DNA of 64,000 nt from Paenibacillus sp. G2S3. GTDB lineage: Bacteria > Bacillota > Bacilli > Paenibacillales > Paenibacillaceae. Of the stretch, positions 8,735 through 16,263 are shown one piece after another. Numbering within the stretch: position 1 is the first letter of the stretch; the number at the start of each line of letters is the position of its first letter. The stretch is from assembly GCF_030123105.1 (NCBI RefSeq), contig NZ_CP126095.1, forward strand, positions 4,092,001-4,156,000, written 5' to 3'. The position numbers were made by a program, and so were the translations under genes. A model generated the notes under the pieces. The model made no database searches. It saw only the letters and a program-made list of their open reading frames with translations, and was not told the origin of the DNA.

Positions 8735-8831
8735 ACAGAAAACAGCCCCACAAAGTGGAGCTTTTCCTTCGAAATGAGTTCTGTTCAATGGGTAGAAACA
8801 CGTCTCCAGCGGAAGTATACCATTGGAGACG
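8735..8831 (-). terminator. two hairpins after the small membrane-protein gene
   Basis: CGTCTCCA / TGGAGACG (8801-8831, 15-nt loop) is followed downstream on the minus strand by AGCTCCAC-TTT-GTGGGGCT (8744-8762) and GTTTTCTGTG. The second is a credible terminator; the first has no T-run. Confidence 0.6.
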
Positions 8832-8847
8832 CTCATTTCTAAGTTTT

Positions 8848-9009
8848 CTATCTGCTTCGGACTGGGTTTCGAAACATATCCAGAATCCCAAGCACAATAT
8901 GCGCAAGACCGAAACCGAGAATTCCATAACCCCAAGCACTTGGTGTCATATAATATCCGATGAGACTGACAACAACCCCAAGTCCAGCAACAATCCAGCT
9001 AACAATCAT
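8848..9009 (-). CDS. small two-helix membrane protein, unknown function
   Basis: 53 residues from ATG 9009-9007, which has AGTGAGGTG 9 nt upstream; an earlier in-frame ATG at 9048 lacks a site. Two hydrophobic segments (about 2-21 and 28-45), the first rich in Val/Gly/Ile, are followed by a basic tail (RNPVRSR), suggesting an N-out/C-in hairpin in the membrane. It sits between the RodZ-like gene and yajQ and is closed by tandem hairpins. I do not recognise a family. The good ribosome-binding site and composition support a real gene. Confidence 0.6.
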   Translation of the reverse strand: MIVSWIVAGLGVVVSLIGYYMTPSAWGYGILGFGLAHIVLGILDMFRNPVRSR

Positions 9010-9090
9010 AAAAATGTACACCTCACTTTGGCTAAGAACTGGAAACATTCTTATGTTCCCCGTAAAGCCAAAGTCTATGCATCGTATTTC

Positions 9091-10053
9091 TTATTGGCCT
9101 GTTTCATTAGTCTGGTCAGTAGTATCTGTGGTTCCTTCATTCTGGATCGCTTCGCTTCCAGTACCATCATCCAGATTAAGCAGCAGTCGGGATGAAGTCT
9201 TTTCATCTGTAATTACTTGTCCATTAACAGTAATCTCAGTAGCTGGTGAATAACCAGATTTAATATAGATTCCTTCACTTCCAAGAACAAAACTCATACG
9301 ATCTCCTGCAGCTGTATTACCAAATGAGAGTTTCTCACCTTTAGAGTTCTCACCTTTATACACCTCAAGCCAACTTACCCCAGTAGCAGAAATCTCAACC
9401 TTCACTTCACTTCCAGCCGGAGCTGAAACCTTGAATTTTGTTGTTTTGCCTGACTTCCCATCCGGTGTAACTGTAATGGATTGCGGAGAAGGCGTAGGTG
9501 TTGGAGTCGGCGTAGGCTCTGTAGTAGGTTCAGTTGTTGCTTCTGCACCTGCCGAAGAAGTTGGCGCCACAACTCCACCTCCTGAAGCCGGTGGTGATGT
9601 TTGTGCTGTCGTAGGATCCTGCTGTTCATTCGTCAGATTCGTCTGATCAATCTGATCAGGGTCCGGTTTGTTCAAACTAGAGGCATAAATGTAAATCACA
9701 ACAATAATTAATATTGGAAATGTCCACATTAGCACTGTTGGCAGCCATTTTGCATTCCGTTCGGTTTCAGGTCTACGGCTGCGTTTTTGAATCACCGTTT
9801 CCATGGCTGTGTCTTCGGGAGGGGCAGGTACATTCCCATGCTCCTCTAGCAGTTCGTCAGGACTCATCCCTACTGCCTCTGCGTACGTTTTGATAAACGC
9901 CCTAACATAAAAACTTCCTGGAAGCACCTTATAGTCTCCAGACTCGATGGCTTCCAAATACTTTTTGCGAATTTTCGTTACTTCCTGGACATCGTCAAGA
10001 CTCATCCCTTTTTGCAGACGCGCCTCTTTCAATTGCCGGCCCAGTTCCGACAT
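9091..10053 (-). CDS. ymfM: RodZ/YmfM-like helix-turn-helix membrane protein
   Basis: 320 residues. An N-terminal HTH_25 domain (LGRQLKEARLQKGMSLDDVQ, then IRKKYLEAIESGDYKVLPG) is followed by a basic linker, one membrane segment (about 113-135) and a Thr/Pro/Ser-rich stretch with (TP) repeats. The C-terminal DUF4115 domain contains GVSWLEVY and YSPATEITVNGQ. This is the RodZ architecture, linking MreB and cell-wall elongation machinery. ATG 10053-10051 follows AGGAGGTGATGGT and was preferred to an ATG 24 nt upstream. The position before pgsA matches ymfM of B. subtilis. Confidence 0.9.
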   Translation of the reverse strand: MSELGRQLKEARLQKGMSLDDVQEVTKIRKKYLEAIESGDYKVLPGSFYVRAFIKTYAEAVGMSPDELLEEHGNVPAPPEDTAMETVIQKRSRRPETERNAKWLPTVLMWTFPILIIVVIYIYASSLNKPDPDQIDQTNLTNEQQDPTTAQTSPPASGGGVVAPTSSAGAEATTEPTTEPTPTPTPTPSPQSITVTPDGKSGKTTKFKVSAPAGSEVKVEISATGVSWLEVYKGENSKGEKLSFGNTAAGDRMSFVLGSEGIYIKSGYSPATEITVNGQVITDEKTSSRLLLNLDDGTGSEAIQNEGTTDTTDQTNETGQ

Positions 10054-10101
10054 ACCATCACCTCCTGTAAATTTCAATGAATATCATTGTTCATTGTTGT
10101 T

Positions 10102-10869
10102 CTATAAATCATCACTGTAGCTAGTCGTGAACGACTCGTACAATATTTCTTCATTTGGATTATTGCGAAGCTCGATAATAATATCAAAATCATCAAAGGT
10201 GTACTCAGATTCCCGCACAAAAATATCTGGATGCTCGATCACTTTCGTACTTGGCATACTCATAACATTTTGTAATAAATTATAATGCTTCTCATTGGAG
10301 CGGATCGTACTAACAATACCATCAATAATAAATACATTATGTGGGTTCATCTCATCTTCTGCTAATTGACTTCGAACCGTCTGACGTAAAAGTGTCGAGG
10401 AGACAAATGTCCAACGCTTCATAGCGCAGACACTGCCAGCAATGATTGATTCCGTTTTTCCTACACGGGGCATACCTCGAAGTCCTATTACCTGATTTCC
10501 ATCTTTTTTAAACAGTTCCCCGAGAAAATCGACCAATAGACCAAGCTCATCCCGAGTAAAACGAAACGTCTTCCGATCATCTGAATCCCGTTCAATATAT
10601 CGCCCATGGCGCACAGCCAGCTTGTCTACGAGTCTTGGAGACCGCAGAGCTGAAACTGTAATATTATCAACTTTCTTGAGCATTTCGCCCATCAGCATTA
10701 TTTTGTCATCGTCATTGGTCTCCAGCAACATTCCGCGAGTCTTTCCTTCAACGCCATTAATCGTCAGAATGTTGACTTCTAGCATCCCTAACATTGAAGC
10801 GATATCACCAAGCAGACCGGGTCTGTTCTTGTGAATCTTGTATTCCATATACCATTGTTTATATTCCAC
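10102..10869 (-). CDS. ymfK: YmfK-like DUF3388 protein
   Basis: 255 residues from GTG 10869-10867 with GAGGTG 5 nt upstream. The N-terminus looks like an ACT/regulatory fold (YKIHKNRPGLLGDIASMLGM). GMPRVGKT (about residues 132-139) resembles a Walker A loop, and NVFIIDG may serve as a B strand. The family is conserved in the ymf cluster of Bacilli and its function is unknown. The gene sits behind two hairpins and a candidate promoter, so it may be transcribed separately from ymfJ. Confidence 0.85.
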   Translation of the reverse strand: MEYKQWYMEYKIHKNRPGLLGDIASMLGMLEVNILTINGVEGKTRGMLLETNDDDKIMLMGEMLKKVDNITVSALRSPRLVDKLAVRHGRYIERDSDDRKTFRFTRDELGLLVDFLGELFKKDGNQVIGLRGMPRVGKTESIIAGSVCAMKRWTFVSSTLLRQTVRSQLAEDEMNPHNVFIIDGIVSTIRSNEKHYNLLQNVMSMPSTKVIEHPDIFVRESEYTFDDFDIIIELRNNPNEEILYESFTTSYSDDL

Positions 10870-10910
10870 TTGTACACCTCATAGATTCCTTTTCCCGCAC
10901 TTTGATATAC

Positions 10911-10945
10911 ATCAAAAAAATGCCGTTCAGACAAAGGGGTCTGAA
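10911..10945 (-). terminator. terminator or attenuator in the ymfK leader
   Basis: TTCAGAC / GTCTGAA (10926-10945) with a CCCTTT loop is followed after 5 nt by a run of seven T on the minus strand. It lies between the candidate promoter at 10961-10989 and the ymfK start. Confidence 0.55.
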
Positions 10946-10960
10946 ACACGGGTCATGTTA

Positions 10961-10989
10961 ATGATATATAAAATAAAAATGAAAGGCAA
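10961..10989 (-). promoter_or_regulatory. candidate sigma-A promoter of ymfK
   Basis: TTGCCT (10984-10989), 17 bp, TATCAT (10961-10966) on the minus strand, immediately downstream of the ymfJ terminator. Confidence 0.45.
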
Positions 10990-11006
10990 GGTCAGTCCTG
11001 TAATAA

Positions 11007-11038
11007 TTGCAGAAAAGCTCCCACAAGGGGAGCTTTTC
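11007..11038 (-). terminator. Rho-independent terminator of ymfJ
   Basis: GAAAAGCTCCC / GGGAGCTTTTC (11012-11038), 11 bp with a 5-nt loop. The stem itself ends in TTTTC, 8 bp after the ymfJ stop. Confidence 0.75.
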
Positions 11039-11045
11039 CGCAAGC

Positions 11046-11309
11046 TTAGGCGTGATTTTTCGCCAACTTGACCATGAGTTTTGCGATCGTTTGCTTTTCT
11101 TCATCGTTGCCGACGTCCCATAGCTCTTTGATCGCACGGTTTTGAGTGTTTGCTGGATCCACTTTTTCATCGAGAAATTCCCCGATTTCAAAAGCCAGCT
11201 TTGAGATTGTGTCTTCACTCATCCCAAGTTTCTCCGCCTGTACAACTCGTTTTCCTAGAAATTTCTTCCAGGTGTCAAAATTTTTGATTACGCTATCTTC
11301 TTGTGTCAT
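11046..11309 (-). CDS. ymfJ: YmfJ-like DUF3243 protein
   Basis: 87 residues (B. subtilis YmfJ 85). The family signature TWKKFLGKRVVQAEKLGMS and LWDVGNDEEKQTIAKLMVKL are present. All-helical, acidic N-terminal half, function unknown. The start is ATG 11309-11307 with AAGGAGGATTTAAG upstream; the frame runs 13 codons further up without a site. Gene order ymfI-ymfJ-ymfK matches B. subtilis. Confidence 0.9.
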   Translation of the reverse strand: MTQEDSVIKNFDTWKKFLGKRVVQAEKLGMSEDTISKLAFEIGEFLDEKVDPANTQNRAIKELWDVGNDEEKQTIAKLMVKLAKNHA

Positions 11310-11445
11310 CTTAAATCCTCCTTCATGTTTACGGTCAAACACCTGCATACAGGCTGTAAGCCGCCTTACGTGAGATTTAAAAACAACACTTATAATATGT
11401 CTCAGACACTAAGTTCTTATGCTGGAGCTTTTCTCCAACTAAGAA

Positions 11446-12213
11446 TTAGGTAATCCACCCACCGTTCGGACTAATAATCTGGCCAGTGATATACCCGGAC
11501 TCAGGCAAAGCCAAAAAATAAATTAGTGAAGATATTTCATTAGGAGTAGCTAAGCGTCCTGCCGGAATTTCATCCTCCAGCATACGGACTTCATCCTCCT
11601 GTAAATTGGACAGCATGTTCGTATTAACCGCTCCTGGAGCTACCGCGTTAACAGTTACACCAGATGGAGCCAACTCTTTAGCTAAAGCCTTTGTAAAGGC
11701 ATTCACTCCACCCTTACTAGCCGAATAAGCTACTTCGCAAGAAGCTCCCGTGATCCCCCATACAGAAGAAACGTTAATGATACGACCATAACGCTGAGAC
11801 ACCATGTACGGCATAAAGATCTGACTGCACATAAAGGTTCCCTTCAAGTTAATGGACATAATATCATCCCATTCCTCTTCGGTCACATCAGCAAGCATTC
11901 CGTAATGCGATTTACCGGCATTATTGACGAGGATATCCGGCTGCATCCCATTACTCTCAAGCTTTTCCGCCATACGTACAATCTGACTACGATCCTTCAT
12001 ATCCGCGTTTACTGTCATTACCTTTGCGCCAAGGGCCATACAACGGCGAGCGACATCATTCGCAGCTTCATGCGAGTGCTTGTAATGAATAACAATGTTC
12101 ATCCCCACAGAAGCAAATCGTTCTGCAATGGCGCCACCGATCCCTCCGCTGCCCCCTGTAACAAGCACTGTCATTTCCCCTAGTGGTTTGCTGCTCTCTC
12201 CCAAAACGCTCAC
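11446..12213 (-). CDS. ymfI: YmfI-like SDR-family oxidoreductase (FabG-like)
   Basis: 255 residues with a complete classical short-chain dehydrogenase set: TGGSGGIG cofactor loop (about 19-26), NNAG, catalytic Ser in INVSSVWG, YSASK, and PGAVNT. It likely reduces or oxidises a carbonyl/hydroxyl with NAD(P)H; the substrate is unknown. GTG 12213-12211 directly follows the stop of ymfH, with GGTGAG upstream. ATG 39 nt downstream is an alternative but would leave only 1-2 nt after its AGGGGA. A short hairpin (11414-11437) without T-run lies after the stop. Confidence 0.88.
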   Translation of the reverse strand: MSVLGESSKPLGEMTVLVTGGSGGIGGAIAERFASVGMNIVIHYKHSHEAANDVARRCMALGAKVMTVNADMKDRSQIVRMAEKLESNGMQPDILVNNAGKSHYGMLADVTEEEWDDIMSINLKGTFMCSQIFMPYMVSQRYGRIINVSSVWGITGASCEVAYSASKGGVNAFTKALAKELAPSGVTVNAVAPGAVNTNMLSNLQEDEVRMLEDEIPAGRLATPNEISSLIYFLALPESGYITGQIISPNGGWIT

Positions 12214-13494
12214 CTAAGGACTCACCACCAATGAAATGGCTAGCTGTTCCCAGTTTACATGGGCTTGCAGACGCTCATTAACTTCTGCCAAAGTAATCGA
12301 TTCGTACATAGGCAGAACTTCAAACAGGTCACCACCGCGGAACTGGTAGCGTGTAAATTCATGTGCGATACTTTCAGGGGAATTCAGCATGCGCAAATAA
12401 CCGCCAATTTTCTTTTTCCGAGCCCGCTCGAAATCCTTCTCCGCAAAGCCGGACTTTAAGATTAGATCTATTTCTTCTTTAATTCGTTTTAAAAGCAAAT
12501 CAGGATCCTTCGTATCCCCACCCATTGCAGAAAAAGCATATTGTGGAGAACTATTAAATTCATGTCCAAAGCTGTCCGAGATCAATTCCTCATCATATAG
12601 CTTTTGATACAATGCTGTGCTACTACCTACCAACAAATCGAGCATTAGCTTCGTTATCAGGTCGCGTTTCAGAGAAGCTTCACCCGTTAGACCATCTACC
12701 TTTTCCTTGAAACCAAACATGATTTTTGGCATCGAGACGGCAAGCTTACTTTCTAGACGTTTTGTAGCAACTTGTTCGGGTTCATCTTCAAAAATACGCT
12801 TGATTTCACCCTGCTTGCCGTAGGTTTTACCCTTTTGGTTACTGCGAACCAAGGAGAATACTTTCTCCGGATCCACACCCCCAACCACGAACAACAGCAT
12901 ATTGCTAGGATGATAAAAAGCGTTATAACAGGTGTACAGCGTTTCTTTTGTGATCGTACTAATCGATTCTACCGTACCGGCAATGTCAATCCGAACCGGA
13001 TGCTTCGAATACATCGCTTCAATAAGGCCAAAATAGACGCGCCAGTCCGGATTATCAGCATACATATTGATTTCTTGACCAATAATTCCCTTTTCCTTTT
13101 CTACATTCTCATCTGTAAAATAAGGTCGCTGAACAAAATCAACGAGCGTACTAAGGTTGGTTTCTATATTCTCAGTTGCCGAGAAAAGATAAACCGTCTG
13201 GTCAAAGCTTGTAAAGGCATTAGCGGAGGCTCCATTTGAAGCAAAGGTAGCAAAAATATCGCCTTCTGGCTCTTCGAACATTTTGTGCTCTAAAAAGTGA
13301 GCTATACCATCAGGAACAGTGGTCTCTTCTCCACCTGCAACATGAAAATGATTGTCAACGGAACCGTATTTAGTAGCAAATGTAGCATAGGTCTTGTTGA
13401 AGGTTGGTTTCGGCAACACATATACCTGAAGCCCGTTATCCATGACCTCATGATAAATGGTCTCTTGAAGTCTGTCGTAATGAATTTGTTCCAT
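12214..13494 (-). CDS. ymfH: YmfH-like M16 peptidase, with zinc motif
   Basis: 426 residues, M16 (insulinase-like) family. The inverted zinc motif HFLEH (HxxEH) is present in GIAHFLEHKMFE, with the distal acidic residues in EKEKGIIGQEI. Two M16 halves follow. It starts 2 nt after ymfF with AAGGAGGAATAACG before the ATG, so the pair is translationally linked, consistent with a catalytic plus non-catalytic heterodimer. Substrate unknown; related pairs process peptides such as bacteriocins and pheromones. Confidence 0.9.
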   Translation of the reverse strand: MEQIHYDRLQETIYHEVMDNGLQVYVLPKPTFNKTYATFATKYGSVDNHFHVAGGEETTVPDGIAHFLEHKMFEEPEGDIFATFASNGASANAFTSFDQTVYLFSATENIETNLSTLVDFVQRPYFTDENVEKEKGIIGQEINMYADNPDWRVYFGLIEAMYSKHPVRIDIAGTVESISTITKETLYTCYNAFYHPSNMLLFVVGGVDPEKVFSLVRSNQKGKTYGKQGEIKRIFEDEPEQVATKRLESKLAVSMPKIMFGFKEKVDGLTGEASLKRDLITKLMLDLLVGSSTALYQKLYDEELISDSFGHEFNSSPQYAFSAMGGDTKDPDLLLKRIKEEIDLILKSGFAEKDFERARKKKIGGYLRMLNSPESIAHEFTRYQFRGGDLFEVLPMYESITLAEVNERLQAHVNWEQLAISLVVSP

Positions 13495-13496
13495 CG

Positions 13497-14774
13497 TTAT
13501 TCCTCCTTCCCTGTCAAGAAATAAATCGTATCTAGCTGAAAGGTTTCGGCGGCGGCTTTTACATCTTCAGCACCGATTTGTTCCACCTGCCCCAATAGCT
13601 GATCCGTTGTCCGTTCTTTTCCTGACAACTGGCGGTTGAAGTCGTAAGAGATCATTTCAAAAGCGGAATCCGGAATCTCGGAAAGCTGATTGCGAATCAT
13701 GGCTTTAGTCTGACTCAATTCCAGATCACTGATATTGCCAGCTTTCATCTCTTCCAATTGCTTCTCTATAATGTCCACGGCTTTGCCGTAATTTTGTGTT
13801 TCGATGCCTGATTGAATCGTTCCAATGCCCTTGTGCCCGTCATAACGAGACGAAGCATAATATGCAAGACTTGCCTTCTCACGTACGTTAACGAAAAGTT
13901 TAGAGTGTGGATACCCTCCTAATATTCCGTTGTACATAAGTGCGGACGCGTAATTATCATCCTTATAAGTAATAGAGGTGCGTAGACCCAGGTTCAGCTT
14001 GCCCTGACTGACATCCAGCTTCTCTTCTACAGTCCTCACCTCATTAACTGATACAGGTACGAACTTAGAGCTGTATAAGCCCACCTCGGACTGAACCCGA
14101 CCGAAATGACTCTGTACAAGCTTTTCTACTTCCTCAGCTGTTGTGTCACCCACTACATAGAGATCAAGGATGGCATCATCCAGCCAGGAATTATACGATT
14201 CATACAAACTTTTCGGAGTGATTTGATCCAGATCCGCTCTTTGCCCCAGAGGGTGAAGACGATATGGCTCGTTACGGCACATTTCCTCAATACAGCGCTC
14301 AGCAGCGTAACGTATCTTGTCATTTACGATGGACTCCAGCTTCTTGCGAACGGTTTCACGCTCCGTTGCAACATACGAAGGTCGGAAGCTGCCGTCTTCA
14401 ACTAATGGACGAGTCAGTACTTCACCTAAGAAAGCGAAGGATTGTTCAAGTAAGCTCTCCTGGCTTTGCACAAAAGAGTCATTAATAGTATCCATGCGGA
14501 ACTGAACGATTTGATAATCGCCTCTTTTATAAATATCAAACCCGAACCCAGCGCCATACAGTTCCTCCAAACGCTCACGGAATTGCGTGGTCTCTGGATA
14601 AGTCGCGGTACCTCTGCGAAGCACGAATGGAGCTAGTGCAGTTGAGGTCACAGTATTCTCGTCAAGAGGGATACCCGCATAAAGTGAGATCGCGTAGGTC
14701 TTGAACGCCTTGGTTGGCATAACGTGAATACGCAAGCCTCCAACGGTACCATGCTGAAATACATTATTAGTCAA
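13497..14774 (-). CDS. ymfF: YmfF-like M16 peptidase, zinc motif lost
   Basis: 425 residues, M16 fold. The region that would hold HxxEH reads FVLRRGTATYPETTQF, so it lacks zinc ligands and is probably the non-catalytic partner of ymfH immediately downstream. Start: TTG at 14774 lies 8 nt after GGAG; a TTG two codons earlier is only 2 nt from the same site. First gene of the ymfF-ymfH-ymfI unit. No clear promoter was found in the 80 bp upstream. Confidence 0.88.
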   Translation of the reverse strand: MTNNVFQHGTVGGLRIHVMPTKAFKTYAISLYAGIPLDENTVTSTALAPFVLRRGTATYPETTQFRERLEELYGAGFGFDIYKRGDYQIVQFRMDTINDSFVQSQESLLEQSFAFLGEVLTRPLVEDGSFRPSYVATERETVRKKLESIVNDKIRYAAERCIEEMCRNEPYRLHPLGQRADLDQITPKSLYESYNSWLDDAILDLYVVGDTTAEEVEKLVQSHFGRVQSEVGLYSSKFVPVSVNEVRTVEEKLDVSQGKLNLGLRTSITYKDDNYASALMYNGILGGYPHSKLFVNVREKASLAYYASSRYDGHKGIGTIQSGIETQNYGKAVDIIEKQLEEMKAGNISDLELSQTKAMIRNQLSEIPDSAFEMISYDFNRQLSGKERTTDQLLGQVEQIGAEDVKAAAETFQLDTIYFLTGKEE

Positions 14775-14849
14775 GTCCAAAACTCCTTTACGGCGTGGAT
14801 AGTTGCTCTATATCATGTTTATGAATTAATAACCATTCTAAACCATTCC

Positions 14850-14886
14850 AAAGTAAGGAAGCAACCGGAAGCCTCTTCCCGGTTGC
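14850..14886 (-). terminator. terminator-like hairpin after the SleB-type gene
   Basis: GCAACCGG / CCGGTTGC (14861-14886) with an internal GAAG/CTT extension is followed on the minus strand by TTCCTTACTTT. The T-run is weak. Confidence 0.55.
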
Positions 14887-14911
14887 TCTCTGAATTCCCT
14901 ATCCTTCTTTT

Positions 14912-15778
14912 CTACATACAGAAAATATGCTGTCCTATCGTCTTCACCTGAGGACGGGTCCAAATCCATTTAGAGGTCGCCGTTTTAGGGTTAAAGTAAT
15001 ACAAACATCCTCCAGTGGGGTCCCAACCACTGAGTGCTTGCTGTACTGCTTTACGTGCTTGCTCGTTCGGCTCCAGATAGATCTGACCATCGGCTACAGC
15101 TGTAAATGCTCTCGGTTGAAAAATAACGCCAGACGGTGTATTCGGGAAGCTAGGTGATTTAACTCGGTTTAAAATGACTGCCGCAACAGCAACCTGACCT
15201 TCGAAAGGCTCACCTCTGGCTTCTCCATAAACGGCATTGGCCATGATCTTCAGATCATTCTCCGATATGCCCATCGAATTACCTGAAGACAATCCTGGAG
15301 AATTCGTTTTATCGGACGTATTTGTTTTATTACCAGTGTTATTCTGTGCTGTCTTATTTCCCGTTCCCGTAGAAGGCTCGGTTGGCTTCCAGTTCTTCGT
15401 TGCGTTATACAACTTCAGCTTTGTTTTGGCACCTACAATGCCATCAGACTTCATTCCGAATTTCCATTGAAACCAGGTTACCGCATTCTTCGTTTTAGGA
15501 CCAAAATGACTGTCTATTTTTCCTGCATAATAACCTAAATACTTTAAACGTCCCTGCAATTCATAGACATCCTGACCCGTGGACCCAAGTTTGATGGGTG
15601 TCGTACTGAAAGCCGGCAAGGCTTCCACTTCAGGATTATTTAACTCGTGGACAAATGACGCAGCAGCACTTTGCTTGGACTGAACAATGCCATTCCCCTT
15701 GAAAAACGTTCCTGCAAACGGCGCGGCAGCAAGTGCAAGAGTTAAAGCAGCAAATATCCACATCTTTTGTTTCTTCAT
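14912..15778 (-). CDS. SleB-type spore cortex-lytic / cell wall hydrolase
   Basis: 288 residues. Signal peptide or membrane anchor (about 5-28), a peptidoglycan-binding domain (VYELQGRLKYLGYYAGKID, about 68-125), a Thr/Asn/Gly-rich linker, then a Hydrolase_2 domain with VYGEARGEPFEGQVAVAAVI, whose Glu is the presumed catalytic residue. This is the layout of SleB, the germination lytic transglycosylase. ATG 15778 was chosen; an ATG at 15814 would lie about 7 nt from the predicted sigma-G transcription start and lacks a ribosome-binding site. Forespore expression would fit a germination role. Paralogues exist in Paenibacillus, so the exact name is left open. Confidence 0.85.
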   Translation of the reverse strand: MKKQKMWIFAALTLALAAAPFAGTFFKGNGIVQSKQSAAASFVHELNNPEVEALPAFSTTPIKLGSTGQDVYELQGRLKYLGYYAGKIDSHFGPKTKNAVTWFQWKFGMKSDGIVGAKTKLKLYNATKNWKPTEPSTGTGNKTAQNNTGNKTNTSDKTNSPGLSSGNSMGISENDLKIMANAVYGEARGEPFEGQVAVAAVILNRVKSPSFPNTPSGVIFQPRAFTAVADGQIYLEPNEQARKAVQQALSGWDPTGGCLYYFNPKTATSKWIWTRPQVKTIGQHIFCM

Positions 15779-15827
15779 AGGGTTCGCTCTACCTTTCTTT
15801 TGTAAGTTCTGCATGGATGGCTAAAGT

Positions 15828-15857
15828 TATTATGACGACTGTCAGTGCATCCTATGC
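15828..15857 (-). promoter_or_regulatory. putative sigma-G promoter of the SleB-type gene
   Basis: On the minus strand GCATA (15853-15857), 18 bp, CATAATA (15828-15834) matches the forespore sigma-G consensus (GnATR, then CAtnnTA). sleB is sigma-G dependent in B. subtilis. Confidence 0.55.
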
Positions 15858-15886
15858 ATTACTAAAAAAGAAGAAGTAGCTTTTCA

Positions 15887-15916
15887 TTGTAATTGAGAAT
15901 TATTATCAACTATAAT
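15887..15916 (+). promoter_or_regulatory. sigma-A promoter with overlapping Fur box
   Basis: TTGTAA (15887-15892), 18 bp, TATAAT (15911-15916). The spacer holds TGAGAATTATTATCA (15894-15908), one mismatch from the Fur 7-1-7 consensus TGATAATnATTATCA. Binding there would cover the promoter, so iron repression is expected. It faces the AraC-type remnant. Confidence 0.65.
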
Positions 15917-15949
15917 CGACATAAGAAAAAAATGGAGTTGATATTAATC

Positions 15950-16115
15950 ATGAATTTAAAGGACCACATTTTACTGTGGAACCACGCATTAATAGAAATT
16001 ATAGATACGCCATACTTCTCAACAATTTAGTGATAAAAATTCACAATATAAACTACCCTCAAGCGCATTTTTATTGATCATACACGGCAAAGCCCAAATT
16101 AAGATTGATGATCGG
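15950..16115 (+). pseudogene. remnant of an AraC-type regulator (Btr-like N-terminal domain), frameshifted and truncated
   Basis: ATG 15950 with GGAGTTG upstream starts MNLKDHILLWNHALIEIID, which resembles the N-terminus of Paenibacillus AraC-type regulators near siderophore-uptake genes (LLWNHAxxxxLDIRH). That frame stops at 16028. The next frame continues IRHTSQQFS and then LPSSAFLLIIHGKAQIKIDD up to about 16115, so a frameshift near 16006 breaks the gene. No DNA-binding domain is found on either side of the insertion element. The Fur-box promoter upstream fits a former iron-responsive regulator. The family match is from memory. Confidence 0.6.
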
Positions 16116-16263
16116 AGTAGCTTCTTTTTTATAGAAAGTCCAAGTAGCATTTTCGCGCTTTTAGTTATGATGAACGAAAGGCAGCCCCTGTTCGCACACC
16201 GTAGGTTAAAATGGAAGTTGAAGGACAACCATTTCAGAGCTAAATGCGAAAGGAGCTGTTACT

